DNA of 37,137 nt from positions 1 to 37,137 of the forward strand of contig JABDMM010000031.1 in assembly GCA_013001465.1 (NCBI GenBank), in the 5' to 3' direction. The notes under the pieces are model-generated. The model ran no database searches and had not been told where the DNA came from. It saw only the letters and a program-made list of their open reading frames with translations. Positions 1 through 7,449 of this stretch are shown here, piece after piece. A program made the position numbers and the translations under genes. This DNA comes from Chitinophagales bacterium (GTDB lineage: Bacteria > Bacteroidota > Bacteroidia > Chitinophagales > JABDMM01). Each line of letters begins with the position of its first letter. Position 1 is the stretch's first letter.

Positions 1-901
1 GAATAGATCCATATTTCTGAAGATTCAGCTGATCAACCCACATTCCTCTCCTTTCCAGAGAAGATTCATCACCCAATACGATCGTATTGGACTCAGGATT
101 AATTTCCTTAACATAAACGGGTTCTCCCGTTACGACTCCAAGACCTTTTCTCTGACCTATAGTATAGAATGGAAACCCATCATGGTCACCCATTACATTA
201 CCGTCAACATCTACAAATTTTCCACCCTTGAGTTTGTCCAGATCATGGACATTTCTTCTTAAAAAACCACGATAGTCATTATCGGGAACAAAACAGATCT
301 CATAGCTCTCGCTTTTCTTTGCCAGCTCTTCGAAACCGAGAGAACTTGCGATCTCTCTAACCTCGGCTTTTGTATGTCCACCGATAGGGAAGATCGTGCG
401 CTCAAGACACATTTGAGAAACACCCCAAAGCGCATAGGTTTGATCTTTATTCTTATCGACAGATTCAGTAACGAAATAGCGAGAATTCTCCTTTGCTAGT
501 TGGGCATAATGACCTGTGGCGATGAAGTCACAACCGAGTGCATCAGCTCTTTTGAGTAATGCTTCCCATTTGATATGCGTGTTGCAGAGCACACAAGGAT
601 TTGGCGTACGGCCGGCCATATATTCGGAAACGAAATTATCGATGACAAAATCACCAAATTCCTCGCGGATATCTATGATGAAATGAGGGAAGCCTAATTC
701 AACACTGGCATGTCTGGCATCATTGATGGAGTCGAGACTACAGCAACCTGTTTCTTTAGAACTACCACCGGAGCTGGCATAGTCCCAGGTTTTCATAGTA
801 ATACCGACTACATCATAGCCTTGTTGATGTAGCAATATCGCTGAAATCGTGCTGTCAATACCCCCGCTCATGGCGACGAGTACCTTTCCGTGCTTGCTCA
901 T
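1..901 (-). CDS. mnmA: tRNA-specific 2-thiouridylase MnmA (3' end outside window)
   Basis: MnmA adenylates and thiolates U34 in the wobble position of tRNA-Lys, tRNA-Glu and tRNA-Gln in the cytoplasm, taking sulfur from a persulfide relay. About 300 codons are visible; the C-terminal end runs off the left edge. The N-terminus has the PP-loop ATP-binding motif (SGGIDST, against the usual SGGVDSS). The NPCVLCN motif carries the first catalytic cysteine, and YEICFVPDNDYRGFLR contains the second. The stretch FPFYTIGQRKGLG is also characteristic. The start is the ATG at 899-901, which gives a short leader before the PP-loop. The gene lies downstream of, and in the same direction as, the small lipoprotein at 1014-1154, but a terminator separates them. 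The identification is secure. Confidence 0.96.
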   Translation of the reverse strand, partial: MSKHGKVLVAMSGGIDSTISAILLHQQGYDVVGITMKTWDYASSGGSSKETGCCSLDSINDARHASVELGFPHFIIDIREEFGDFVIDNFVSEYMAGRTPNPCVLCNTHIKWEALLKRADALGCDFIATGHYAQLAKENSRYFVTESVDKNKDQTYALWGVSQMCLERTIFPIGGHTKAEVREIASSLGFEELAKKSESYEICFVPDNDYRGFLRRNVHDLDKLKGGKFVDVDGNVMGDHDGFPFYTIGQRKGLGVVTGEPVYVKEINPESNTIVLGDESSLERRGMWVDQLNLQKYGSI

Positions 902-956
902 AAGTAATGCAAAATTAAAGGAAAGTAACCAACTGTAGGTAGTTTAAGTTCAGCAC

Positions 957-984
957 AAAAAAAAGGTGATCAAAATTGATCACC
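957..984 (-). terminator. Rho-independent terminator after the small lipoprotein
   Basis: On the minus strand the inverted repeat GGTGATCAA/TTGATCACC is followed directly by a run of eight T residues (plus-strand A run 957-964). It lies 30 nt past the stop of the 46-residue lipoprotein and before mnmA. Confidence 0.8.
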
Positions 985-1013
985 CTATATACTGTATGAA
1001 GAAAATAGATTTA

Positions 1014-1154
1014 TTACGATCTGATTTCTTCCTGGATATCATGCTTAGAATATGTTGGACAAGTTTGTCGGTTGCAAGAAGATAACACAAACATACAAAC
1101 TCCGATCACCAACAAAACCCCAAATATCTTCCTTAAATGCTTATTAATTTTCAT
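1014..1154 (-). CDS. small predicted lipoprotein (46 aa), function unknown
   Basis: This reading frame is short but supported. It begins ATG at 1152-1154 and encodes a basic N-terminus (MKINKHLRK), a hydrophobic core (IFGVLLVIGVCMFVL) and a lipobox-like LSSC with the cysteine at residue 27. A 19-residue polar tail with one more cysteine follows. A Rho-independent terminator lies 30 nt downstream on the same strand, as expected for a small independent gene. The mature peptide would be about 20 residues, anchored in a membrane by its lipid. No family is recognised and no function is claimed. The alternative is a spurious ORF, but signal, lipobox and terminator together make that less likely. 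Confidence 0.6.
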   Translation of the reverse strand: MKINKHLRKIFGVLLVIGVCMFVLSSCNRQTCPTYSKHDIQEEIRS

Positions 1155-1229
1155 ACTTTTAGCTTTAAATAAATACAACTCGTCACGTAAAATTACGTAA
1201 AGTTAACCAAAAAAGTTTCAAACCCTTCC

Positions 1230-2621
1230 ATGCGGATACACTTCATAGCCATCGGTGGCTCAATCATGCATCAACTAGCAATTACACTGAAAGAGAAAGG
1301 GTTTTCAATTAGCGGTTCTGACGATAAAATATACGATCCCGCTTACAGCAACCTTAAGAATAACGGAATACTACCTGAAGAAATTGGATTTTTTCCTGAA
1401 AAAATTTCAGAAGATATTGACGCAGTTATTCTTGGGATGCACGCTAAAGTCGATAATCCTGAACTTGCTAAAGCAAGGGATCTCGGAGTTAATATATACT
1501 CATTCCCAGAATACATATACCAACAATCAAAAGACAAAAAAAGGGTAGTTATAGCCGGCAGCCATGGAAAGACAACTATAACATCAATGATCATGCATGT
1601 TCTAAGATACTGGAAGTGCGATTTTGACTTTCTTGTAGGTGCATCGATCAAAGGATTTAAAACGAGCGTGAAACTAACCGATTCAGCTCCGGTAATCATT
1701 TTAGAGGGTGACGAATATTTATCATCACCAATAGACAGAGTACCTAAATTTCTTTATTACAAACCGCAATTGGCTTTGATAAGTGGAATTGCATGGGATC
1801 ACATCAATGTCTTTCCGACATATTCCGATTATTATACCCAGTTTATTCAATTTGTGTCAACGATCATGGATAACGGTACATTGGTTTATAATACTGAAGA
1901 TCCTGCAGTACGAAAACTGGCACTGCTAATTAATCCAGGAGTCAATAAGTTTCCCTATCATACTCCGGGTTACATTGTTGAAGAGAACAAAACCTATCTC
2001 AATAAAGGCGACAAGAAAATCCCATTGAAAATTTTTGGTGGGCATAACTTAAACAATCTGCAAGGCGCCAGAATTATATGTAATGAATTGGGAATTAGTG
2101 ATGATGACTTCTATATAGCGATCCAGACCTTTGAAGGAGCAGCAAAAAGACTTGAATTGATAAATAAAGGAAACAGCACTTCAGTCTACAAAGATTTTGC
2201 ACATGCTCCATCCAAAGTAAAAGCCTCGATATCAGCAGTAAAAGCGCAATACAGTGGTCGGGAATTAGTAGCGATGCTGGAACTCCATACATTTAGTAGT
2301 CTCAATGAAAACTTTATAGGAGAATATAAAGGCAGCATGATCGATGCTGATCTGCCAATAGTCTATTTTGATGAAGCAGGTTTTAAAGCAAAAGGAATTG
2401 ATGTTTTTACCGAAGAACAGGTGCGCGAAGCATTTAAAAATGATTCCATACGTGTATTTACATCACAGAGTAAATTGGAGAGTTATCTTAGAGAAATTGA
2501 CTGGAAAGGAAAGAATCTATTGATGATGAGTTCGGGTAATTATGCTGGTTTAAACCTGAAAGAAATCGCTGATTTTATTATTTACAAACAAGTTAAGAAT
2601 AAGGTGAAATCCCAAACTTGA
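1230..2621 (+). CDS. mpl: UDP-N-acetylmuramate:L-Ala-gamma-D-Glu-meso-Dap ligase (Mpl family)
   Basis: This Mur ligase family enzyme rejoins recycled murein tripeptide to UDP-MurNAc at the cost of ATP, feeding peptidoglycan turnover products back into wall synthesis in the cytoplasm. The N-terminus (MRIHFIAIGGSIM, then ISGSDD) is the Rossmann-like UDP-binding domain of MurC/Mpl. The P-loop AGSHGKTT lies at residues 109-116. EGDEY and GIAWDHINVF follow in the central ATPase domain, and GGHNLNN with a DFAHAPSK stretch mark the C-terminal domain. The length of 463 residues fits Mpl. MurC is the nearest alternative, but the SIMHQLA N-terminus and isolated position favour Mpl. The exonuclease gene begins 49 nt downstream on the same strand. 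Confidence 0.88.
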   Translation: MRIHFIAIGGSIMHQLAITLKEKGFSISGSDDKIYDPAYSNLKNNGILPEEIGFFPEKISEDIDAVILGMHAKVDNPELAKARDLGVNIYSFPEYIYQQSKDKKRVVIAGSHGKTTITSMIMHVLRYWKCDFDFLVGASIKGFKTSVKLTDSAPVIILEGDEYLSSPIDRVPKFLYYKPQLALISGIAWDHINVFPTYSDYYTQFIQFVSTIMDNGTLVYNTEDPAVRKLALLINPGVNKFPYHTPGYIVEENKTYLNKGDKKIPLKIFGGHNLNNLQGARIICNELGISDDDFYIAIQTFEGAAKRLELINKGNSTSVYKDFAHAPSKVKASISAVKAQYSGRELVAMLELHTFSSLNENFIGEYKGSMIDADLPIVYFDEAGFKAKGIDVFTEEQVREAFKNDSIRVFTSQSKLESYLREIDWKGKNLLMMSSGNYAGLNLKEIADFIIYKQVKNKVKSQT

Positions 2622-2670
2622 AATTCTTTATTTTTAGCGCTCGGAATTTCACTTATTTTAGAAATACCCT

Positions 2671-3435
2671 ATGCATTTAAATTTAAAAAAACCGATCTGT
2701 ACCTTCGATATCGAAACCACCGGAATTGATATTGTTAACGACAGGATCGTTGAGATCGCAGCTGTAAAAGTGTTTCCTGATCAACGTAAAGAAGAAATTT
2801 CTTATCGTTTAAATCCAACGATACCGATCTCAAAAGAGTCGACAGAGATCCATGGGATCACAAATGAGGATGTGAAAGACGAAAAACAATTCAAAGATAT
2901 CGCCAAAGAGCTATATGAGTTTATGATCGATTGTGATCTTTGTGGTTTTAATCTAAGGCGTTTGGATATTCCGATCCTGGTCGAGGAGTTTTTAAGGGTC
3001 GATCTTATATTTAATCTTGACGACCGGAAGATCATCGATGTTCAGAGAATTTTTCACATGATGGAACGCCGCGATCTCACTGCAGCATATAAATTTTACT
3101 GTGATAAAGAACTCGATGCACATAAAAGCTCAGAAGATGCGAATGCTACTTATGAAATTCTTGAATCGCAGATCGACAGATACGATGAAATTGAAAATGA
3201 TGTCAATTTTTTAGATAATCTCACCAAAGACAAAGATTTTATAGATACAGGCAGGAGACTAGTAAATATTGACGGAAAACCTGCGTTTAACTTTGGAAAA
3301 TATCGCGGAAAATACGTAGAAGATGTCTTTGAAAAAGATCCTTCATATTATGGATGGATCATGAATAATCAGTTTCCCCTTCATACCAAACATAAGTTGA
3401 AGGAAATTAAATTGAGTTTAAAACATAGCAATTGA
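2671..3435 (+). CDS. DnaQ-like 3'-5' exonuclease with C-terminal DUF3820-type domain
   Basis: This is a DEDDh-family exonuclease of the RNase T/DnaQ epsilon type. The catalytic set is visible: D13 and E15 in FDIETTG, D99 in NLRRLDIP, and H151 and D156 in AHKSSEDAN, with HGITNEDV between Exo I and Exo II. The exonuclease fold ends near residue 175. The segment around residues 205-245 (FNFGKYRGKYVEDV, then YYGWIMNN) resembles the small DUF3820 domain often seen attached to such exonucleases. It probably trims DNA or RNA 3' ends in repair or proofreading, but the substrate cannot be told from sequence. The stop overlaps the TTG start of the next gene by 3 nt, so the two are probably co-translated. 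Confidence 0.88.
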   Translation: MHLNLKKPICTFDIETTGIDIVNDRIVEIAAVKVFPDQRKEEISYRLNPTIPISKESTEIHGITNEDVKDEKQFKDIAKELYEFMIDCDLCGFNLRRLDIPILVEEFLRVDLIFNLDDRKIIDVQRIFHMMERRDLTAAYKFYCDKELDAHKSSEDANATYEILESQIDRYDEIENDVNFLDNLTKDKDFIDTGRRLVNIDGKPAFNFGKYRGKYVEDVFEKDPSYYGWIMNNQFPLHTKHKLKEIKLSLKHSN

Positions 3436-4160
3436 AAGAAAGAGTAGTCATAATTCCAACATACAACGAAAAGGAGAATGTTGAAAAGATGGTAAGGAAA
3501 GTATTCTCGCTTCCCCTGCCCTTTCATTTATTGATCATAGATGACGGATCTCCTGATGGTACGGCACAAATCGTGAAGCAACTCCAGGCTGAATTTCCCT
3601 CCAAACTGCATATCATAGAACGTAGCGGTAAACTCGGTCTTGGCACTGCTTATATCACCGGATTTAAATGGTGTATCAATGAAGGATATGAGTATATTTT
3701 TGAAATGGACTGTGATTTCTCACACAACCCGGATGACTTGATCAGACTTTATGATGCATGTGCAAATGGCGCTGATGTGTCTATTGGATCGAGATATGTT
3801 AAAGGAGGCAAAGTCTCAAACTGGCCGATGGATAGAATATTCATATCGAAGTTCGCATCATTCTATGTTCAAATGATCACGTGGATCGGAATTCGCGATG
3901 CAACAGCCGGGTTTGTATGCTATAAAAGAAAAGTACTTGAAACCATCGACCTCGATAAGATCAAGTTTATCGGCTATGCCTTCCAGATCGAAATGAAATT
4001 CGCATCAAAAAAGTTAGGCTTCAAGATCAAAGAGGTACCTGTGACCTTTACCGACAGGATAGAAGGCACCTCTAAAATGAGCAAAGGCATTATTAAAGAA
4101 GCCGTCTTTGGAGTCATTAGTATGCAGTGGAACAGCTTCTTCAATTCCTACAGAAGATAA
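3432..4160 (+). CDS. polyprenol monophosphomannose synthase (GT2 family)
   Basis: A GT2 glycosyltransferase of the dolichol-phosphate mannose synthase group. It moves mannose (or a related sugar) from a nucleotide sugar to a polyprenyl phosphate at the cytoplasmic membrane. Recognisable elements are PTYNEKENV near the N-terminus, IIDDGSPDGT (D37, D38), the metal-binding EMDCDFSHNP (D93, D95), GSRYVKGG and FKIKEVPVTFTDR. At 242 residues it lacks the C-terminal membrane domain found in longer relatives. Translation seems to start at TTG (3432-3434), overlapping the TGA of the exonuclease. No ATG fits the conserved N-terminus (KERVVIIPTYNE). The sugar donor is inferred from the family only. Confidence 0.9.
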   Translation: MKERVVIIPTYNEKENVEKMVRKVFSLPLPFHLLIIDDGSPDGTAQIVKQLQAEFPSKLHIIERSGKLGLGTAYITGFKWCINEGYEYIFEMDCDFSHNPDDLIRLYDACANGADVSIGSRYVKGGKVSNWPMDRIFISKFASFYVQMITWIGIRDATAGFVCYKRKVLETIDLDKIKFIGYAFQIEMKFASKKLGFKIKEVPVTFTDRIEGTSKMSKGIIKEAVFGVISMQWNSFFNSYRR

Positions 4161-4292
4161 CAGTTATTGAAGATTGAGTTTTGAATTGTTGAATTACTCA
4201 GTCATCCCGATTCCCGTATCATTTTAATTATACTTATTAACCAAATGCTGTAACTACTGTTTTCCAATAGCGTATGAAATTAAAAAGTCATA

Positions 4293-4877
4293 ATGATGAG
4301 GAAATTGGTGTTGATGATAGTTGGATGGCTTCCACTGTTTTGTATTGGACAAAATGCTGAAGCTTTTTATGATGTTGGGAATGGTTTGTTTCAGAACCAG
4401 AAATACCACAAAGCCGGAAATTACTACACTCAGGCTTTAGCAATAAAAGAAAAACCACGTTATTACTACGCCAGAGCTATGGTGCTTTTAAAAATGAACC
4501 GTGAGGAAGAAGCTTTAGCTGATCTGAACTCATGCCTGCTTTTAAAAGAAGTGGGAGAAGCATACTACCATAGAGCAGGGATCTTACTCAATAGAGGAAT
4601 GAACTCAGCAGCGTTAGCAGATTATAGCAAAGCTAAAGAAATGCTTCCTCACTTCGTAGAAACTAATTATTTCCTGGGATATCTCTACTATTTGGAGCAA
4701 GAATATGAGCTAGCGCTTAAATACTTCAACGAATATGATGTGAAGAAAGACAAAGACCATAAGTATTACTACTATAAAGGACTTGCCGAAAGCAAACTTC
4801 ATATGAAAGATACTGCAATGAAGAACATCAAGAAAGCAGCGAAAATGAAGGTAAAATACATGGAAAATATACAGTGA
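4293..4877 (+). CDS. exported tetratricopeptide repeat protein
   Basis: A 194-residue protein with a signal peptide (hydrophobic LVLMIVGWLPLFCIG, then Q) and at least four TPR-like helix pairs. Examples are AEAFYDVGNGLFQNQKYHKA, EEALADLNSCLLLKE, SAALADYSKAKEMLPH and YYLEQEYELALKYFNEYD. It is probably a periplasmic or outer-membrane scaffold. No catalytic motif is visible. Two consecutive ATG codons open the frame, and either could be used. It follows the mannosyltransferase by 132 nt, so it may have its own promoter. A strong terminator follows 23 nt after the stop. Confidence 0.8.
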   Translation: MMRKLVLMIVGWLPLFCIGQNAEAFYDVGNGLFQNQKYHKAGNYYTQALAIKEKPRYYYARAMVLLKMNREEEALADLNSCLLLKEVGEAYYHRAGILLNRGMNSAALADYSKAKEMLPHFVETNYFLGYLYYLEQEYELALKYFNEYDVKKDKDHKYYYYKGLAESKLHMKDTAMKNIKKAAKMKVKYMENIQ

Positions 4878-4900
4878 TACACTGAATTACCAGACAGGAA

Positions 4901-4929
4901 AGCCTCCGTTTTAACGGGGGCTTTTTTTA
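4901..4929 (+). terminator. Rho-independent terminator after the TPR gene
   Basis: A 10-bp stem, AGCCTCCGTT with AACGGGGGCT (one G-T pair), has a two-base loop and is followed by seven T residues. It lies 23 nt beyond the stop of the TPR gene. Confidence 0.85.
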
Positions 4930-4958
4930 TGCGCTCCGTTAACAAGTAATTCTTGAAC

Positions 4959-4989
4959 AAAAAAAAACAGATACCAAAGTATCTGTTTT
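4959..4989 (-). terminator. Rho-independent terminator after the tRNA-like RNA
   Basis: On the minus strand an 11-bp perfect stem (AAAACAGATAC with GTATCTGTTTT) around a TTTG loop is followed by an uninterrupted T run. It begins five bases after the tRNA-like body ends at 4994. The convergent TPR gene has its own terminator, so this one serves the RNA. Confidence 0.88.
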
Positions 4990-4993
4990 CTTG

Positions 4994-5120
4994 CTGTTGG
5001 GGTAGGATTCGAACCTACAAGAGGTGGTTAGTCCCGTTATGACTAATAACCGGATGGATTTGTCCCAAACTCCTCACCCTCGAGACAAGAGGGCATGGCT
5101 GCCTGTTTCATCACCCAACA
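4994..5120 (-). ncRNA. tRNA-like RNA: class II tRNA fold, GUC anticodon, 58-nt variable region
   Basis: Read on the minus strand, this 127-nt element folds as a class II tRNA.
- Acceptor TGTTGGG pairs with CCCAACA (5120-5114 with 5001-4995).
- Bases U8 and G9 follow, then a 3-bp D stem ATG/CAT with an 11-nt loop containing GG. This is the same layout as the tRNA-Leu at 13681.
- The anticodon arm is CCCTC-TTGTCTC-GAGGG (5093-5077).
- A 58-nt variable region spans 5076-5019.
- The T arm is GTAGG-TTCGAAT-CCTAC, base 73 is G, and CCA is not encoded.

The anticodon reads GUC (Asp) with U33 and C38, but position 37 is U where tRNAs almost always have a purine. The variable region can form GAGG/CCTC closing two hairpins (GGA-TTTG/CAAA-TCC and TTAGTC/GACTAA). 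No CDS overlaps it. It may be an unusual tRNA, a degenerate tRNA, or a tRNA-derived regulatory RNA. Confidence 0.75.
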
Positions 5121-5134
5121 GTGTTTTTTACTCC

Positions 5135-5152
5135 ATGATGTATTTCCATCAT
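5135..5152 (-). other. hairpin in the 5' leader of the tRNA-like RNA
   Basis: ATGATG and CATCAT form a 6-bp stem around a 6-nt loop. It would lie at the very 5' end of the transcript if transcription begins near 5155. It could protect the 5' end or mark an RNase P precursor leader. Confidence 0.4.
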
Positions 5153-5161
5153 CTCGTTATA

Positions 5162-5194
5162 CAAATCTACATGTTTATACGGATAAACTGAAAT
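5162..5194 (-). promoter_or_regulatory. candidate Bacteroidota promoter for the tRNA-like RNA
   Basis: On the minus strand TAGATTTG (5169-5162) matches the Bacteroidota -7 consensus TAnnTTTG exactly. TTTC lies about 20 nt upstream as a weak -33 element. The implied start is near 5155, giving a leader of about 35 nt before the tRNA-like body. The spacing resembles that in front of tRNA-Gly at 13106. Confidence 0.5.
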
Positions 5195-5281
5195 AAATGT
5201 AACATAATAACCTAATTATTAGTTTTCATTTAGTAATTTAGCATATCATTGAATTAAATTCATTTTAGACTATGTAAGAGC

Positions 5282-5746
5282 ATGGAAAATTATCGATTAG
5301 ACAAGACCGACAAAGCCATTTTGAACATTCTGATGCACGATTCACGCGAATCTTATGCGTCGATCGCTAAAAAACTCTTCGTTTCCAGCGGTACTGTGCA
5401 TGTTCGCGTTAAAAAAATGGAAAAGAATGGTATAATAAAGGGTTCTCAGGTTCTTGTGGATCACAATAACCTGCATTACGATATCACCGCATTTCTGGGG
5501 ATCTACCTGACAAGCAGTGATCTTTACGACGGTGTCATCGCAGAAATGAAAAAGATCCCCGAAGTCGTTGGTGCCCATTATACTACCGGCAACTATGGTA
5601 TTTTCGCCAAGATCGTTTGTAAAGACACCGATGATCTGAGAAGAGTTCTTCATGATCATCTTCAAAAGATCGAGGGTATCCAGCGGTCTGAAACTTTCAT
5701 CTCACTGGAGGAAGCTATCAATCGTCCAATTTTACTCGAAGAATAA
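5282..5746 (+). CDS. Lrp/AsnC family transcriptional regulator
   Basis: A 154-residue DNA-binding regulator. The N-terminal winged helix-turn-helix (LDKTDKAILNILMHDSRESYASIAKKLFVSSGTVHVRVKKMEKNGII, about residues 6-52) is typical of AsnC/Lrp proteins. The C-terminal RAM/effector domain follows from about residue 68 (ITAFLGIYL, then VVGAHYTTGNYGIFAKIVCKD). Such proteins bind DNA as dimers or octamers and usually respond to amino acids or other small metabolites. The gene ends 6 nt before adenine deaminase and probably shares its transcript, so it may control purine or amino-acid catabolism as well as itself. The effector cannot be predicted. It is transcribed away from the tRNA-like RNA upstream. 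Confidence 0.93.
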   Translation: MENYRLDKTDKAILNILMHDSRESYASIAKKLFVSSGTVHVRVKKMEKNGIIKGSQVLVDHNNLHYDITAFLGIYLTSSDLYDGVIAEMKKIPEVVGAHYTTGNYGIFAKIVCKDTDDLRRVLHDHLQKIEGIQRSETFISLEEAINRPILLEE

Positions 5747-5752
5747 TCGTCC

Positions 5753-7345
5753 ATGAAAATCAAAGGCCAACTCATAGATATTCATCAAAGAGAAATTCGT
5801 TCTGTCGAAATCTCAATAGAGAATGGAAGAATTAAGGACATCAAATCTCAATCTCACGATGAGCAACGTTTCATTCTTCCACCATTTATAGATGCTCATG
5901 TTCATATCGAAAGTTCGATGCTCGTTCCAACAGAGTTTGCAAGGATAGCTGTTATTCATGGTACCGTAGCGACCGTATCAGACCCACATGAGATCGCTAA
6001 TGTTTGTGGTATGGATGGAGTCAGGTTCATGATCGAAAACGGTAAGTTATCTCCATTCAAATTTTATTTCGGTGCTTCACCATGCGTCCCTGCTACAACA
6101 TTCGAAACCTCAGGAGCAACCTTATCACCTGCCGATATCGATCATCTTCTTTCGATGGATGAGGTTCATTATTTGGCAGAGGTCATGAATTATCCCGGTG
6201 TATTGTCAGCCGACCCCGATATGATGGAGAAAATAAACATCGCAAAATCGAAAGGCAAGGTTATCGACGGTCATGCGCCTGCGTTGACCGGTCAAAATGC
6301 GGTCAAATATATTGAAAATGGTATCAGCACCGATCATGAGTGCTTTACCTTCGATGAAGGGCTATTCAAACTTCAGAACGGGATGAAAGTCATCATCCGT
6401 GAAGGTAGCGCCGCGAAGAACTTCGAAGCTCTTATACCACTCATCAAACAATTTCCGGGATCGATCATGTTTTGCTCTGATGATAAGCATCCTGATGATC
6501 TGATTCGGGGTCACATCAATCAACTGGTAAGCCGAAGCATCAAAGCTGGATTCGATCTCTACGACACCCTCCGAGCCGCATCGATCAATATTGCTGAGCA
6601 TTATAGTTTAGATGTAGGTATGTTAAGAGTTGGAGATCCTGCTGATCTCATTACAACAGACTCTCTGGAAACTTTCGACAATGTCAGCACTTATATAAAC
6701 GGCGAATGTGTTGCGGAAAAAGGTAAATCTTTTTTAACCTCACCTTCTGTTTCAGCAATCAATAATTTTCAGATCGAAAATAATTTTACTGCTGAAGATT
6801 TCCCGTTTCCTAAAGCTGGAGAAAACGATGTGATCGTAGCCCACGATGGTGAACTGATAACGACCGGTATCACATTCGACCTTGAAAACCAAGCGCAGGC
6901 TCTTGAGAATGATGTCCTCCAGCTTACGGTAGTCAACCGCTACCACTCCGCTCCTCCTGCTATTGCACTTATAAAGAACTTCGGATTAAAAACCGGGGCT
7001 ATCGCTTCAAGCGTTGCTCATGATAGTCACAATATTATATGCGTCGGTACTAGCCAGGAAAGTATTGCTGCAGCGGTTAATCTGATCGTCAAAAACAAAG
7101 GTGGTATATCTGTGGTAAGCGCTTCCCGGGAAGCAGCTTTGCCTTTGCCGGTTGCGGGATTAATGTCTTTGGATAAAGGAGAGGTTGTAGCTGATAAATA
7201 CAGCAAACTTGATCAGATGGCGAAAGCTCTGGGTTCTACCTTATCTGCTCCTTTTATGACCCTTTCCTTCATGGCTCTTCTTGTGATTCCCGATTTGAAG
7301 CTTAGCGACAAAGGACTGTTCTTGAATGGAAAATTGAGGAAGTGA
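5753..7345 (+). CDS. ade: adenine deaminase
   Basis: This amidohydrolase converts adenine to hypoxanthine and ammonia in purine salvage. The 530-residue length is within the Ade family range. The metal-binding HVHIESS (H49, H51) follows PPFIDA, and DPHEIANVCG, GHAPALTG, STDHECFT and FCSDDKHPDDL give the remaining metal and substrate ligands. The C-terminal half (VVNRYH, GAIASSVAHDSHNIICVG, GGISVV, LPLPVAGLMS) is specific to bacterial Ade and separates it from dihydroorotase or urease-type amidohydrolases. It begins 6 nt after the Lrp-type regulator, so co-transcription is likely. It converges with susD on the opposite strand. Confidence 0.95.
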   Translation: MKIKGQLIDIHQREIRSVEISIENGRIKDIKSQSHDEQRFILPPFIDAHVHIESSMLVPTEFARIAVIHGTVATVSDPHEIANVCGMDGVRFMIENGKLSPFKFYFGASPCVPATTFETSGATLSPADIDHLLSMDEVHYLAEVMNYPGVLSADPDMMEKINIAKSKGKVIDGHAPALTGQNAVKYIENGISTDHECFTFDEGLFKLQNGMKVIIREGSAAKNFEALIPLIKQFPGSIMFCSDDKHPDDLIRGHINQLVSRSIKAGFDLYDTLRAASINIAEHYSLDVGMLRVGDPADLITTDSLETFDNVSTYINGECVAEKGKSFLTSPSVSAINNFQIENNFTAEDFPFPKAGENDVIVAHDGELITTGITFDLENQAQALENDVLQLTVVNRYHSAPPAIALIKNFGLKTGAIASSVAHDSHNIICVGTSQESIAAAVNLIVKNKGGISVVSASREAALPLPVAGLMSLDKGEVVADKYSKLDQMAKALGSTLSAPFMTLSFMALLVIPDLKLSDKGLFLNGKLRK

Positions 7346-7351
7346 ATTTTT

Positions 7352-7390
7352 ACCGCAGAGGACTCAGAGTTCTACGCAGAGTGCACAGAG
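7352..7390. repeat. intergenic CGCAGAG-type short repeat
   Basis: Four degenerate copies of a word ending in CAGAG (CCGCAGAG, ACTCAGAG, ACGCAGAG, GCACAGAG) occur at 8-12 nt intervals just after the ade stop and before the convergent susD. Similar CGCAGAG-rich tracts are known from bacterial intergenic regions. The rest of this 104-nt gap is AT-rich with TTGAA/TTCAA words. Confidence 0.5.
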
Positions 7391-7449
7391 AATTAACCCC
7401 TGAATATGAAAATTCAATCTTCAAAATTCAACCCTCAACAATTGAATTC

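Noticed and set aside
4994-5120. tmRNA or selenocysteine tRNA as the identity of the tRNA-like RNA
   Set aside because: There is no tag reading frame or pseudoknot chain as in tmRNA, and the anticodon is GUC with a 3-bp D stem, unlike tRNA-Sec (UCA, 6-bp D stem).
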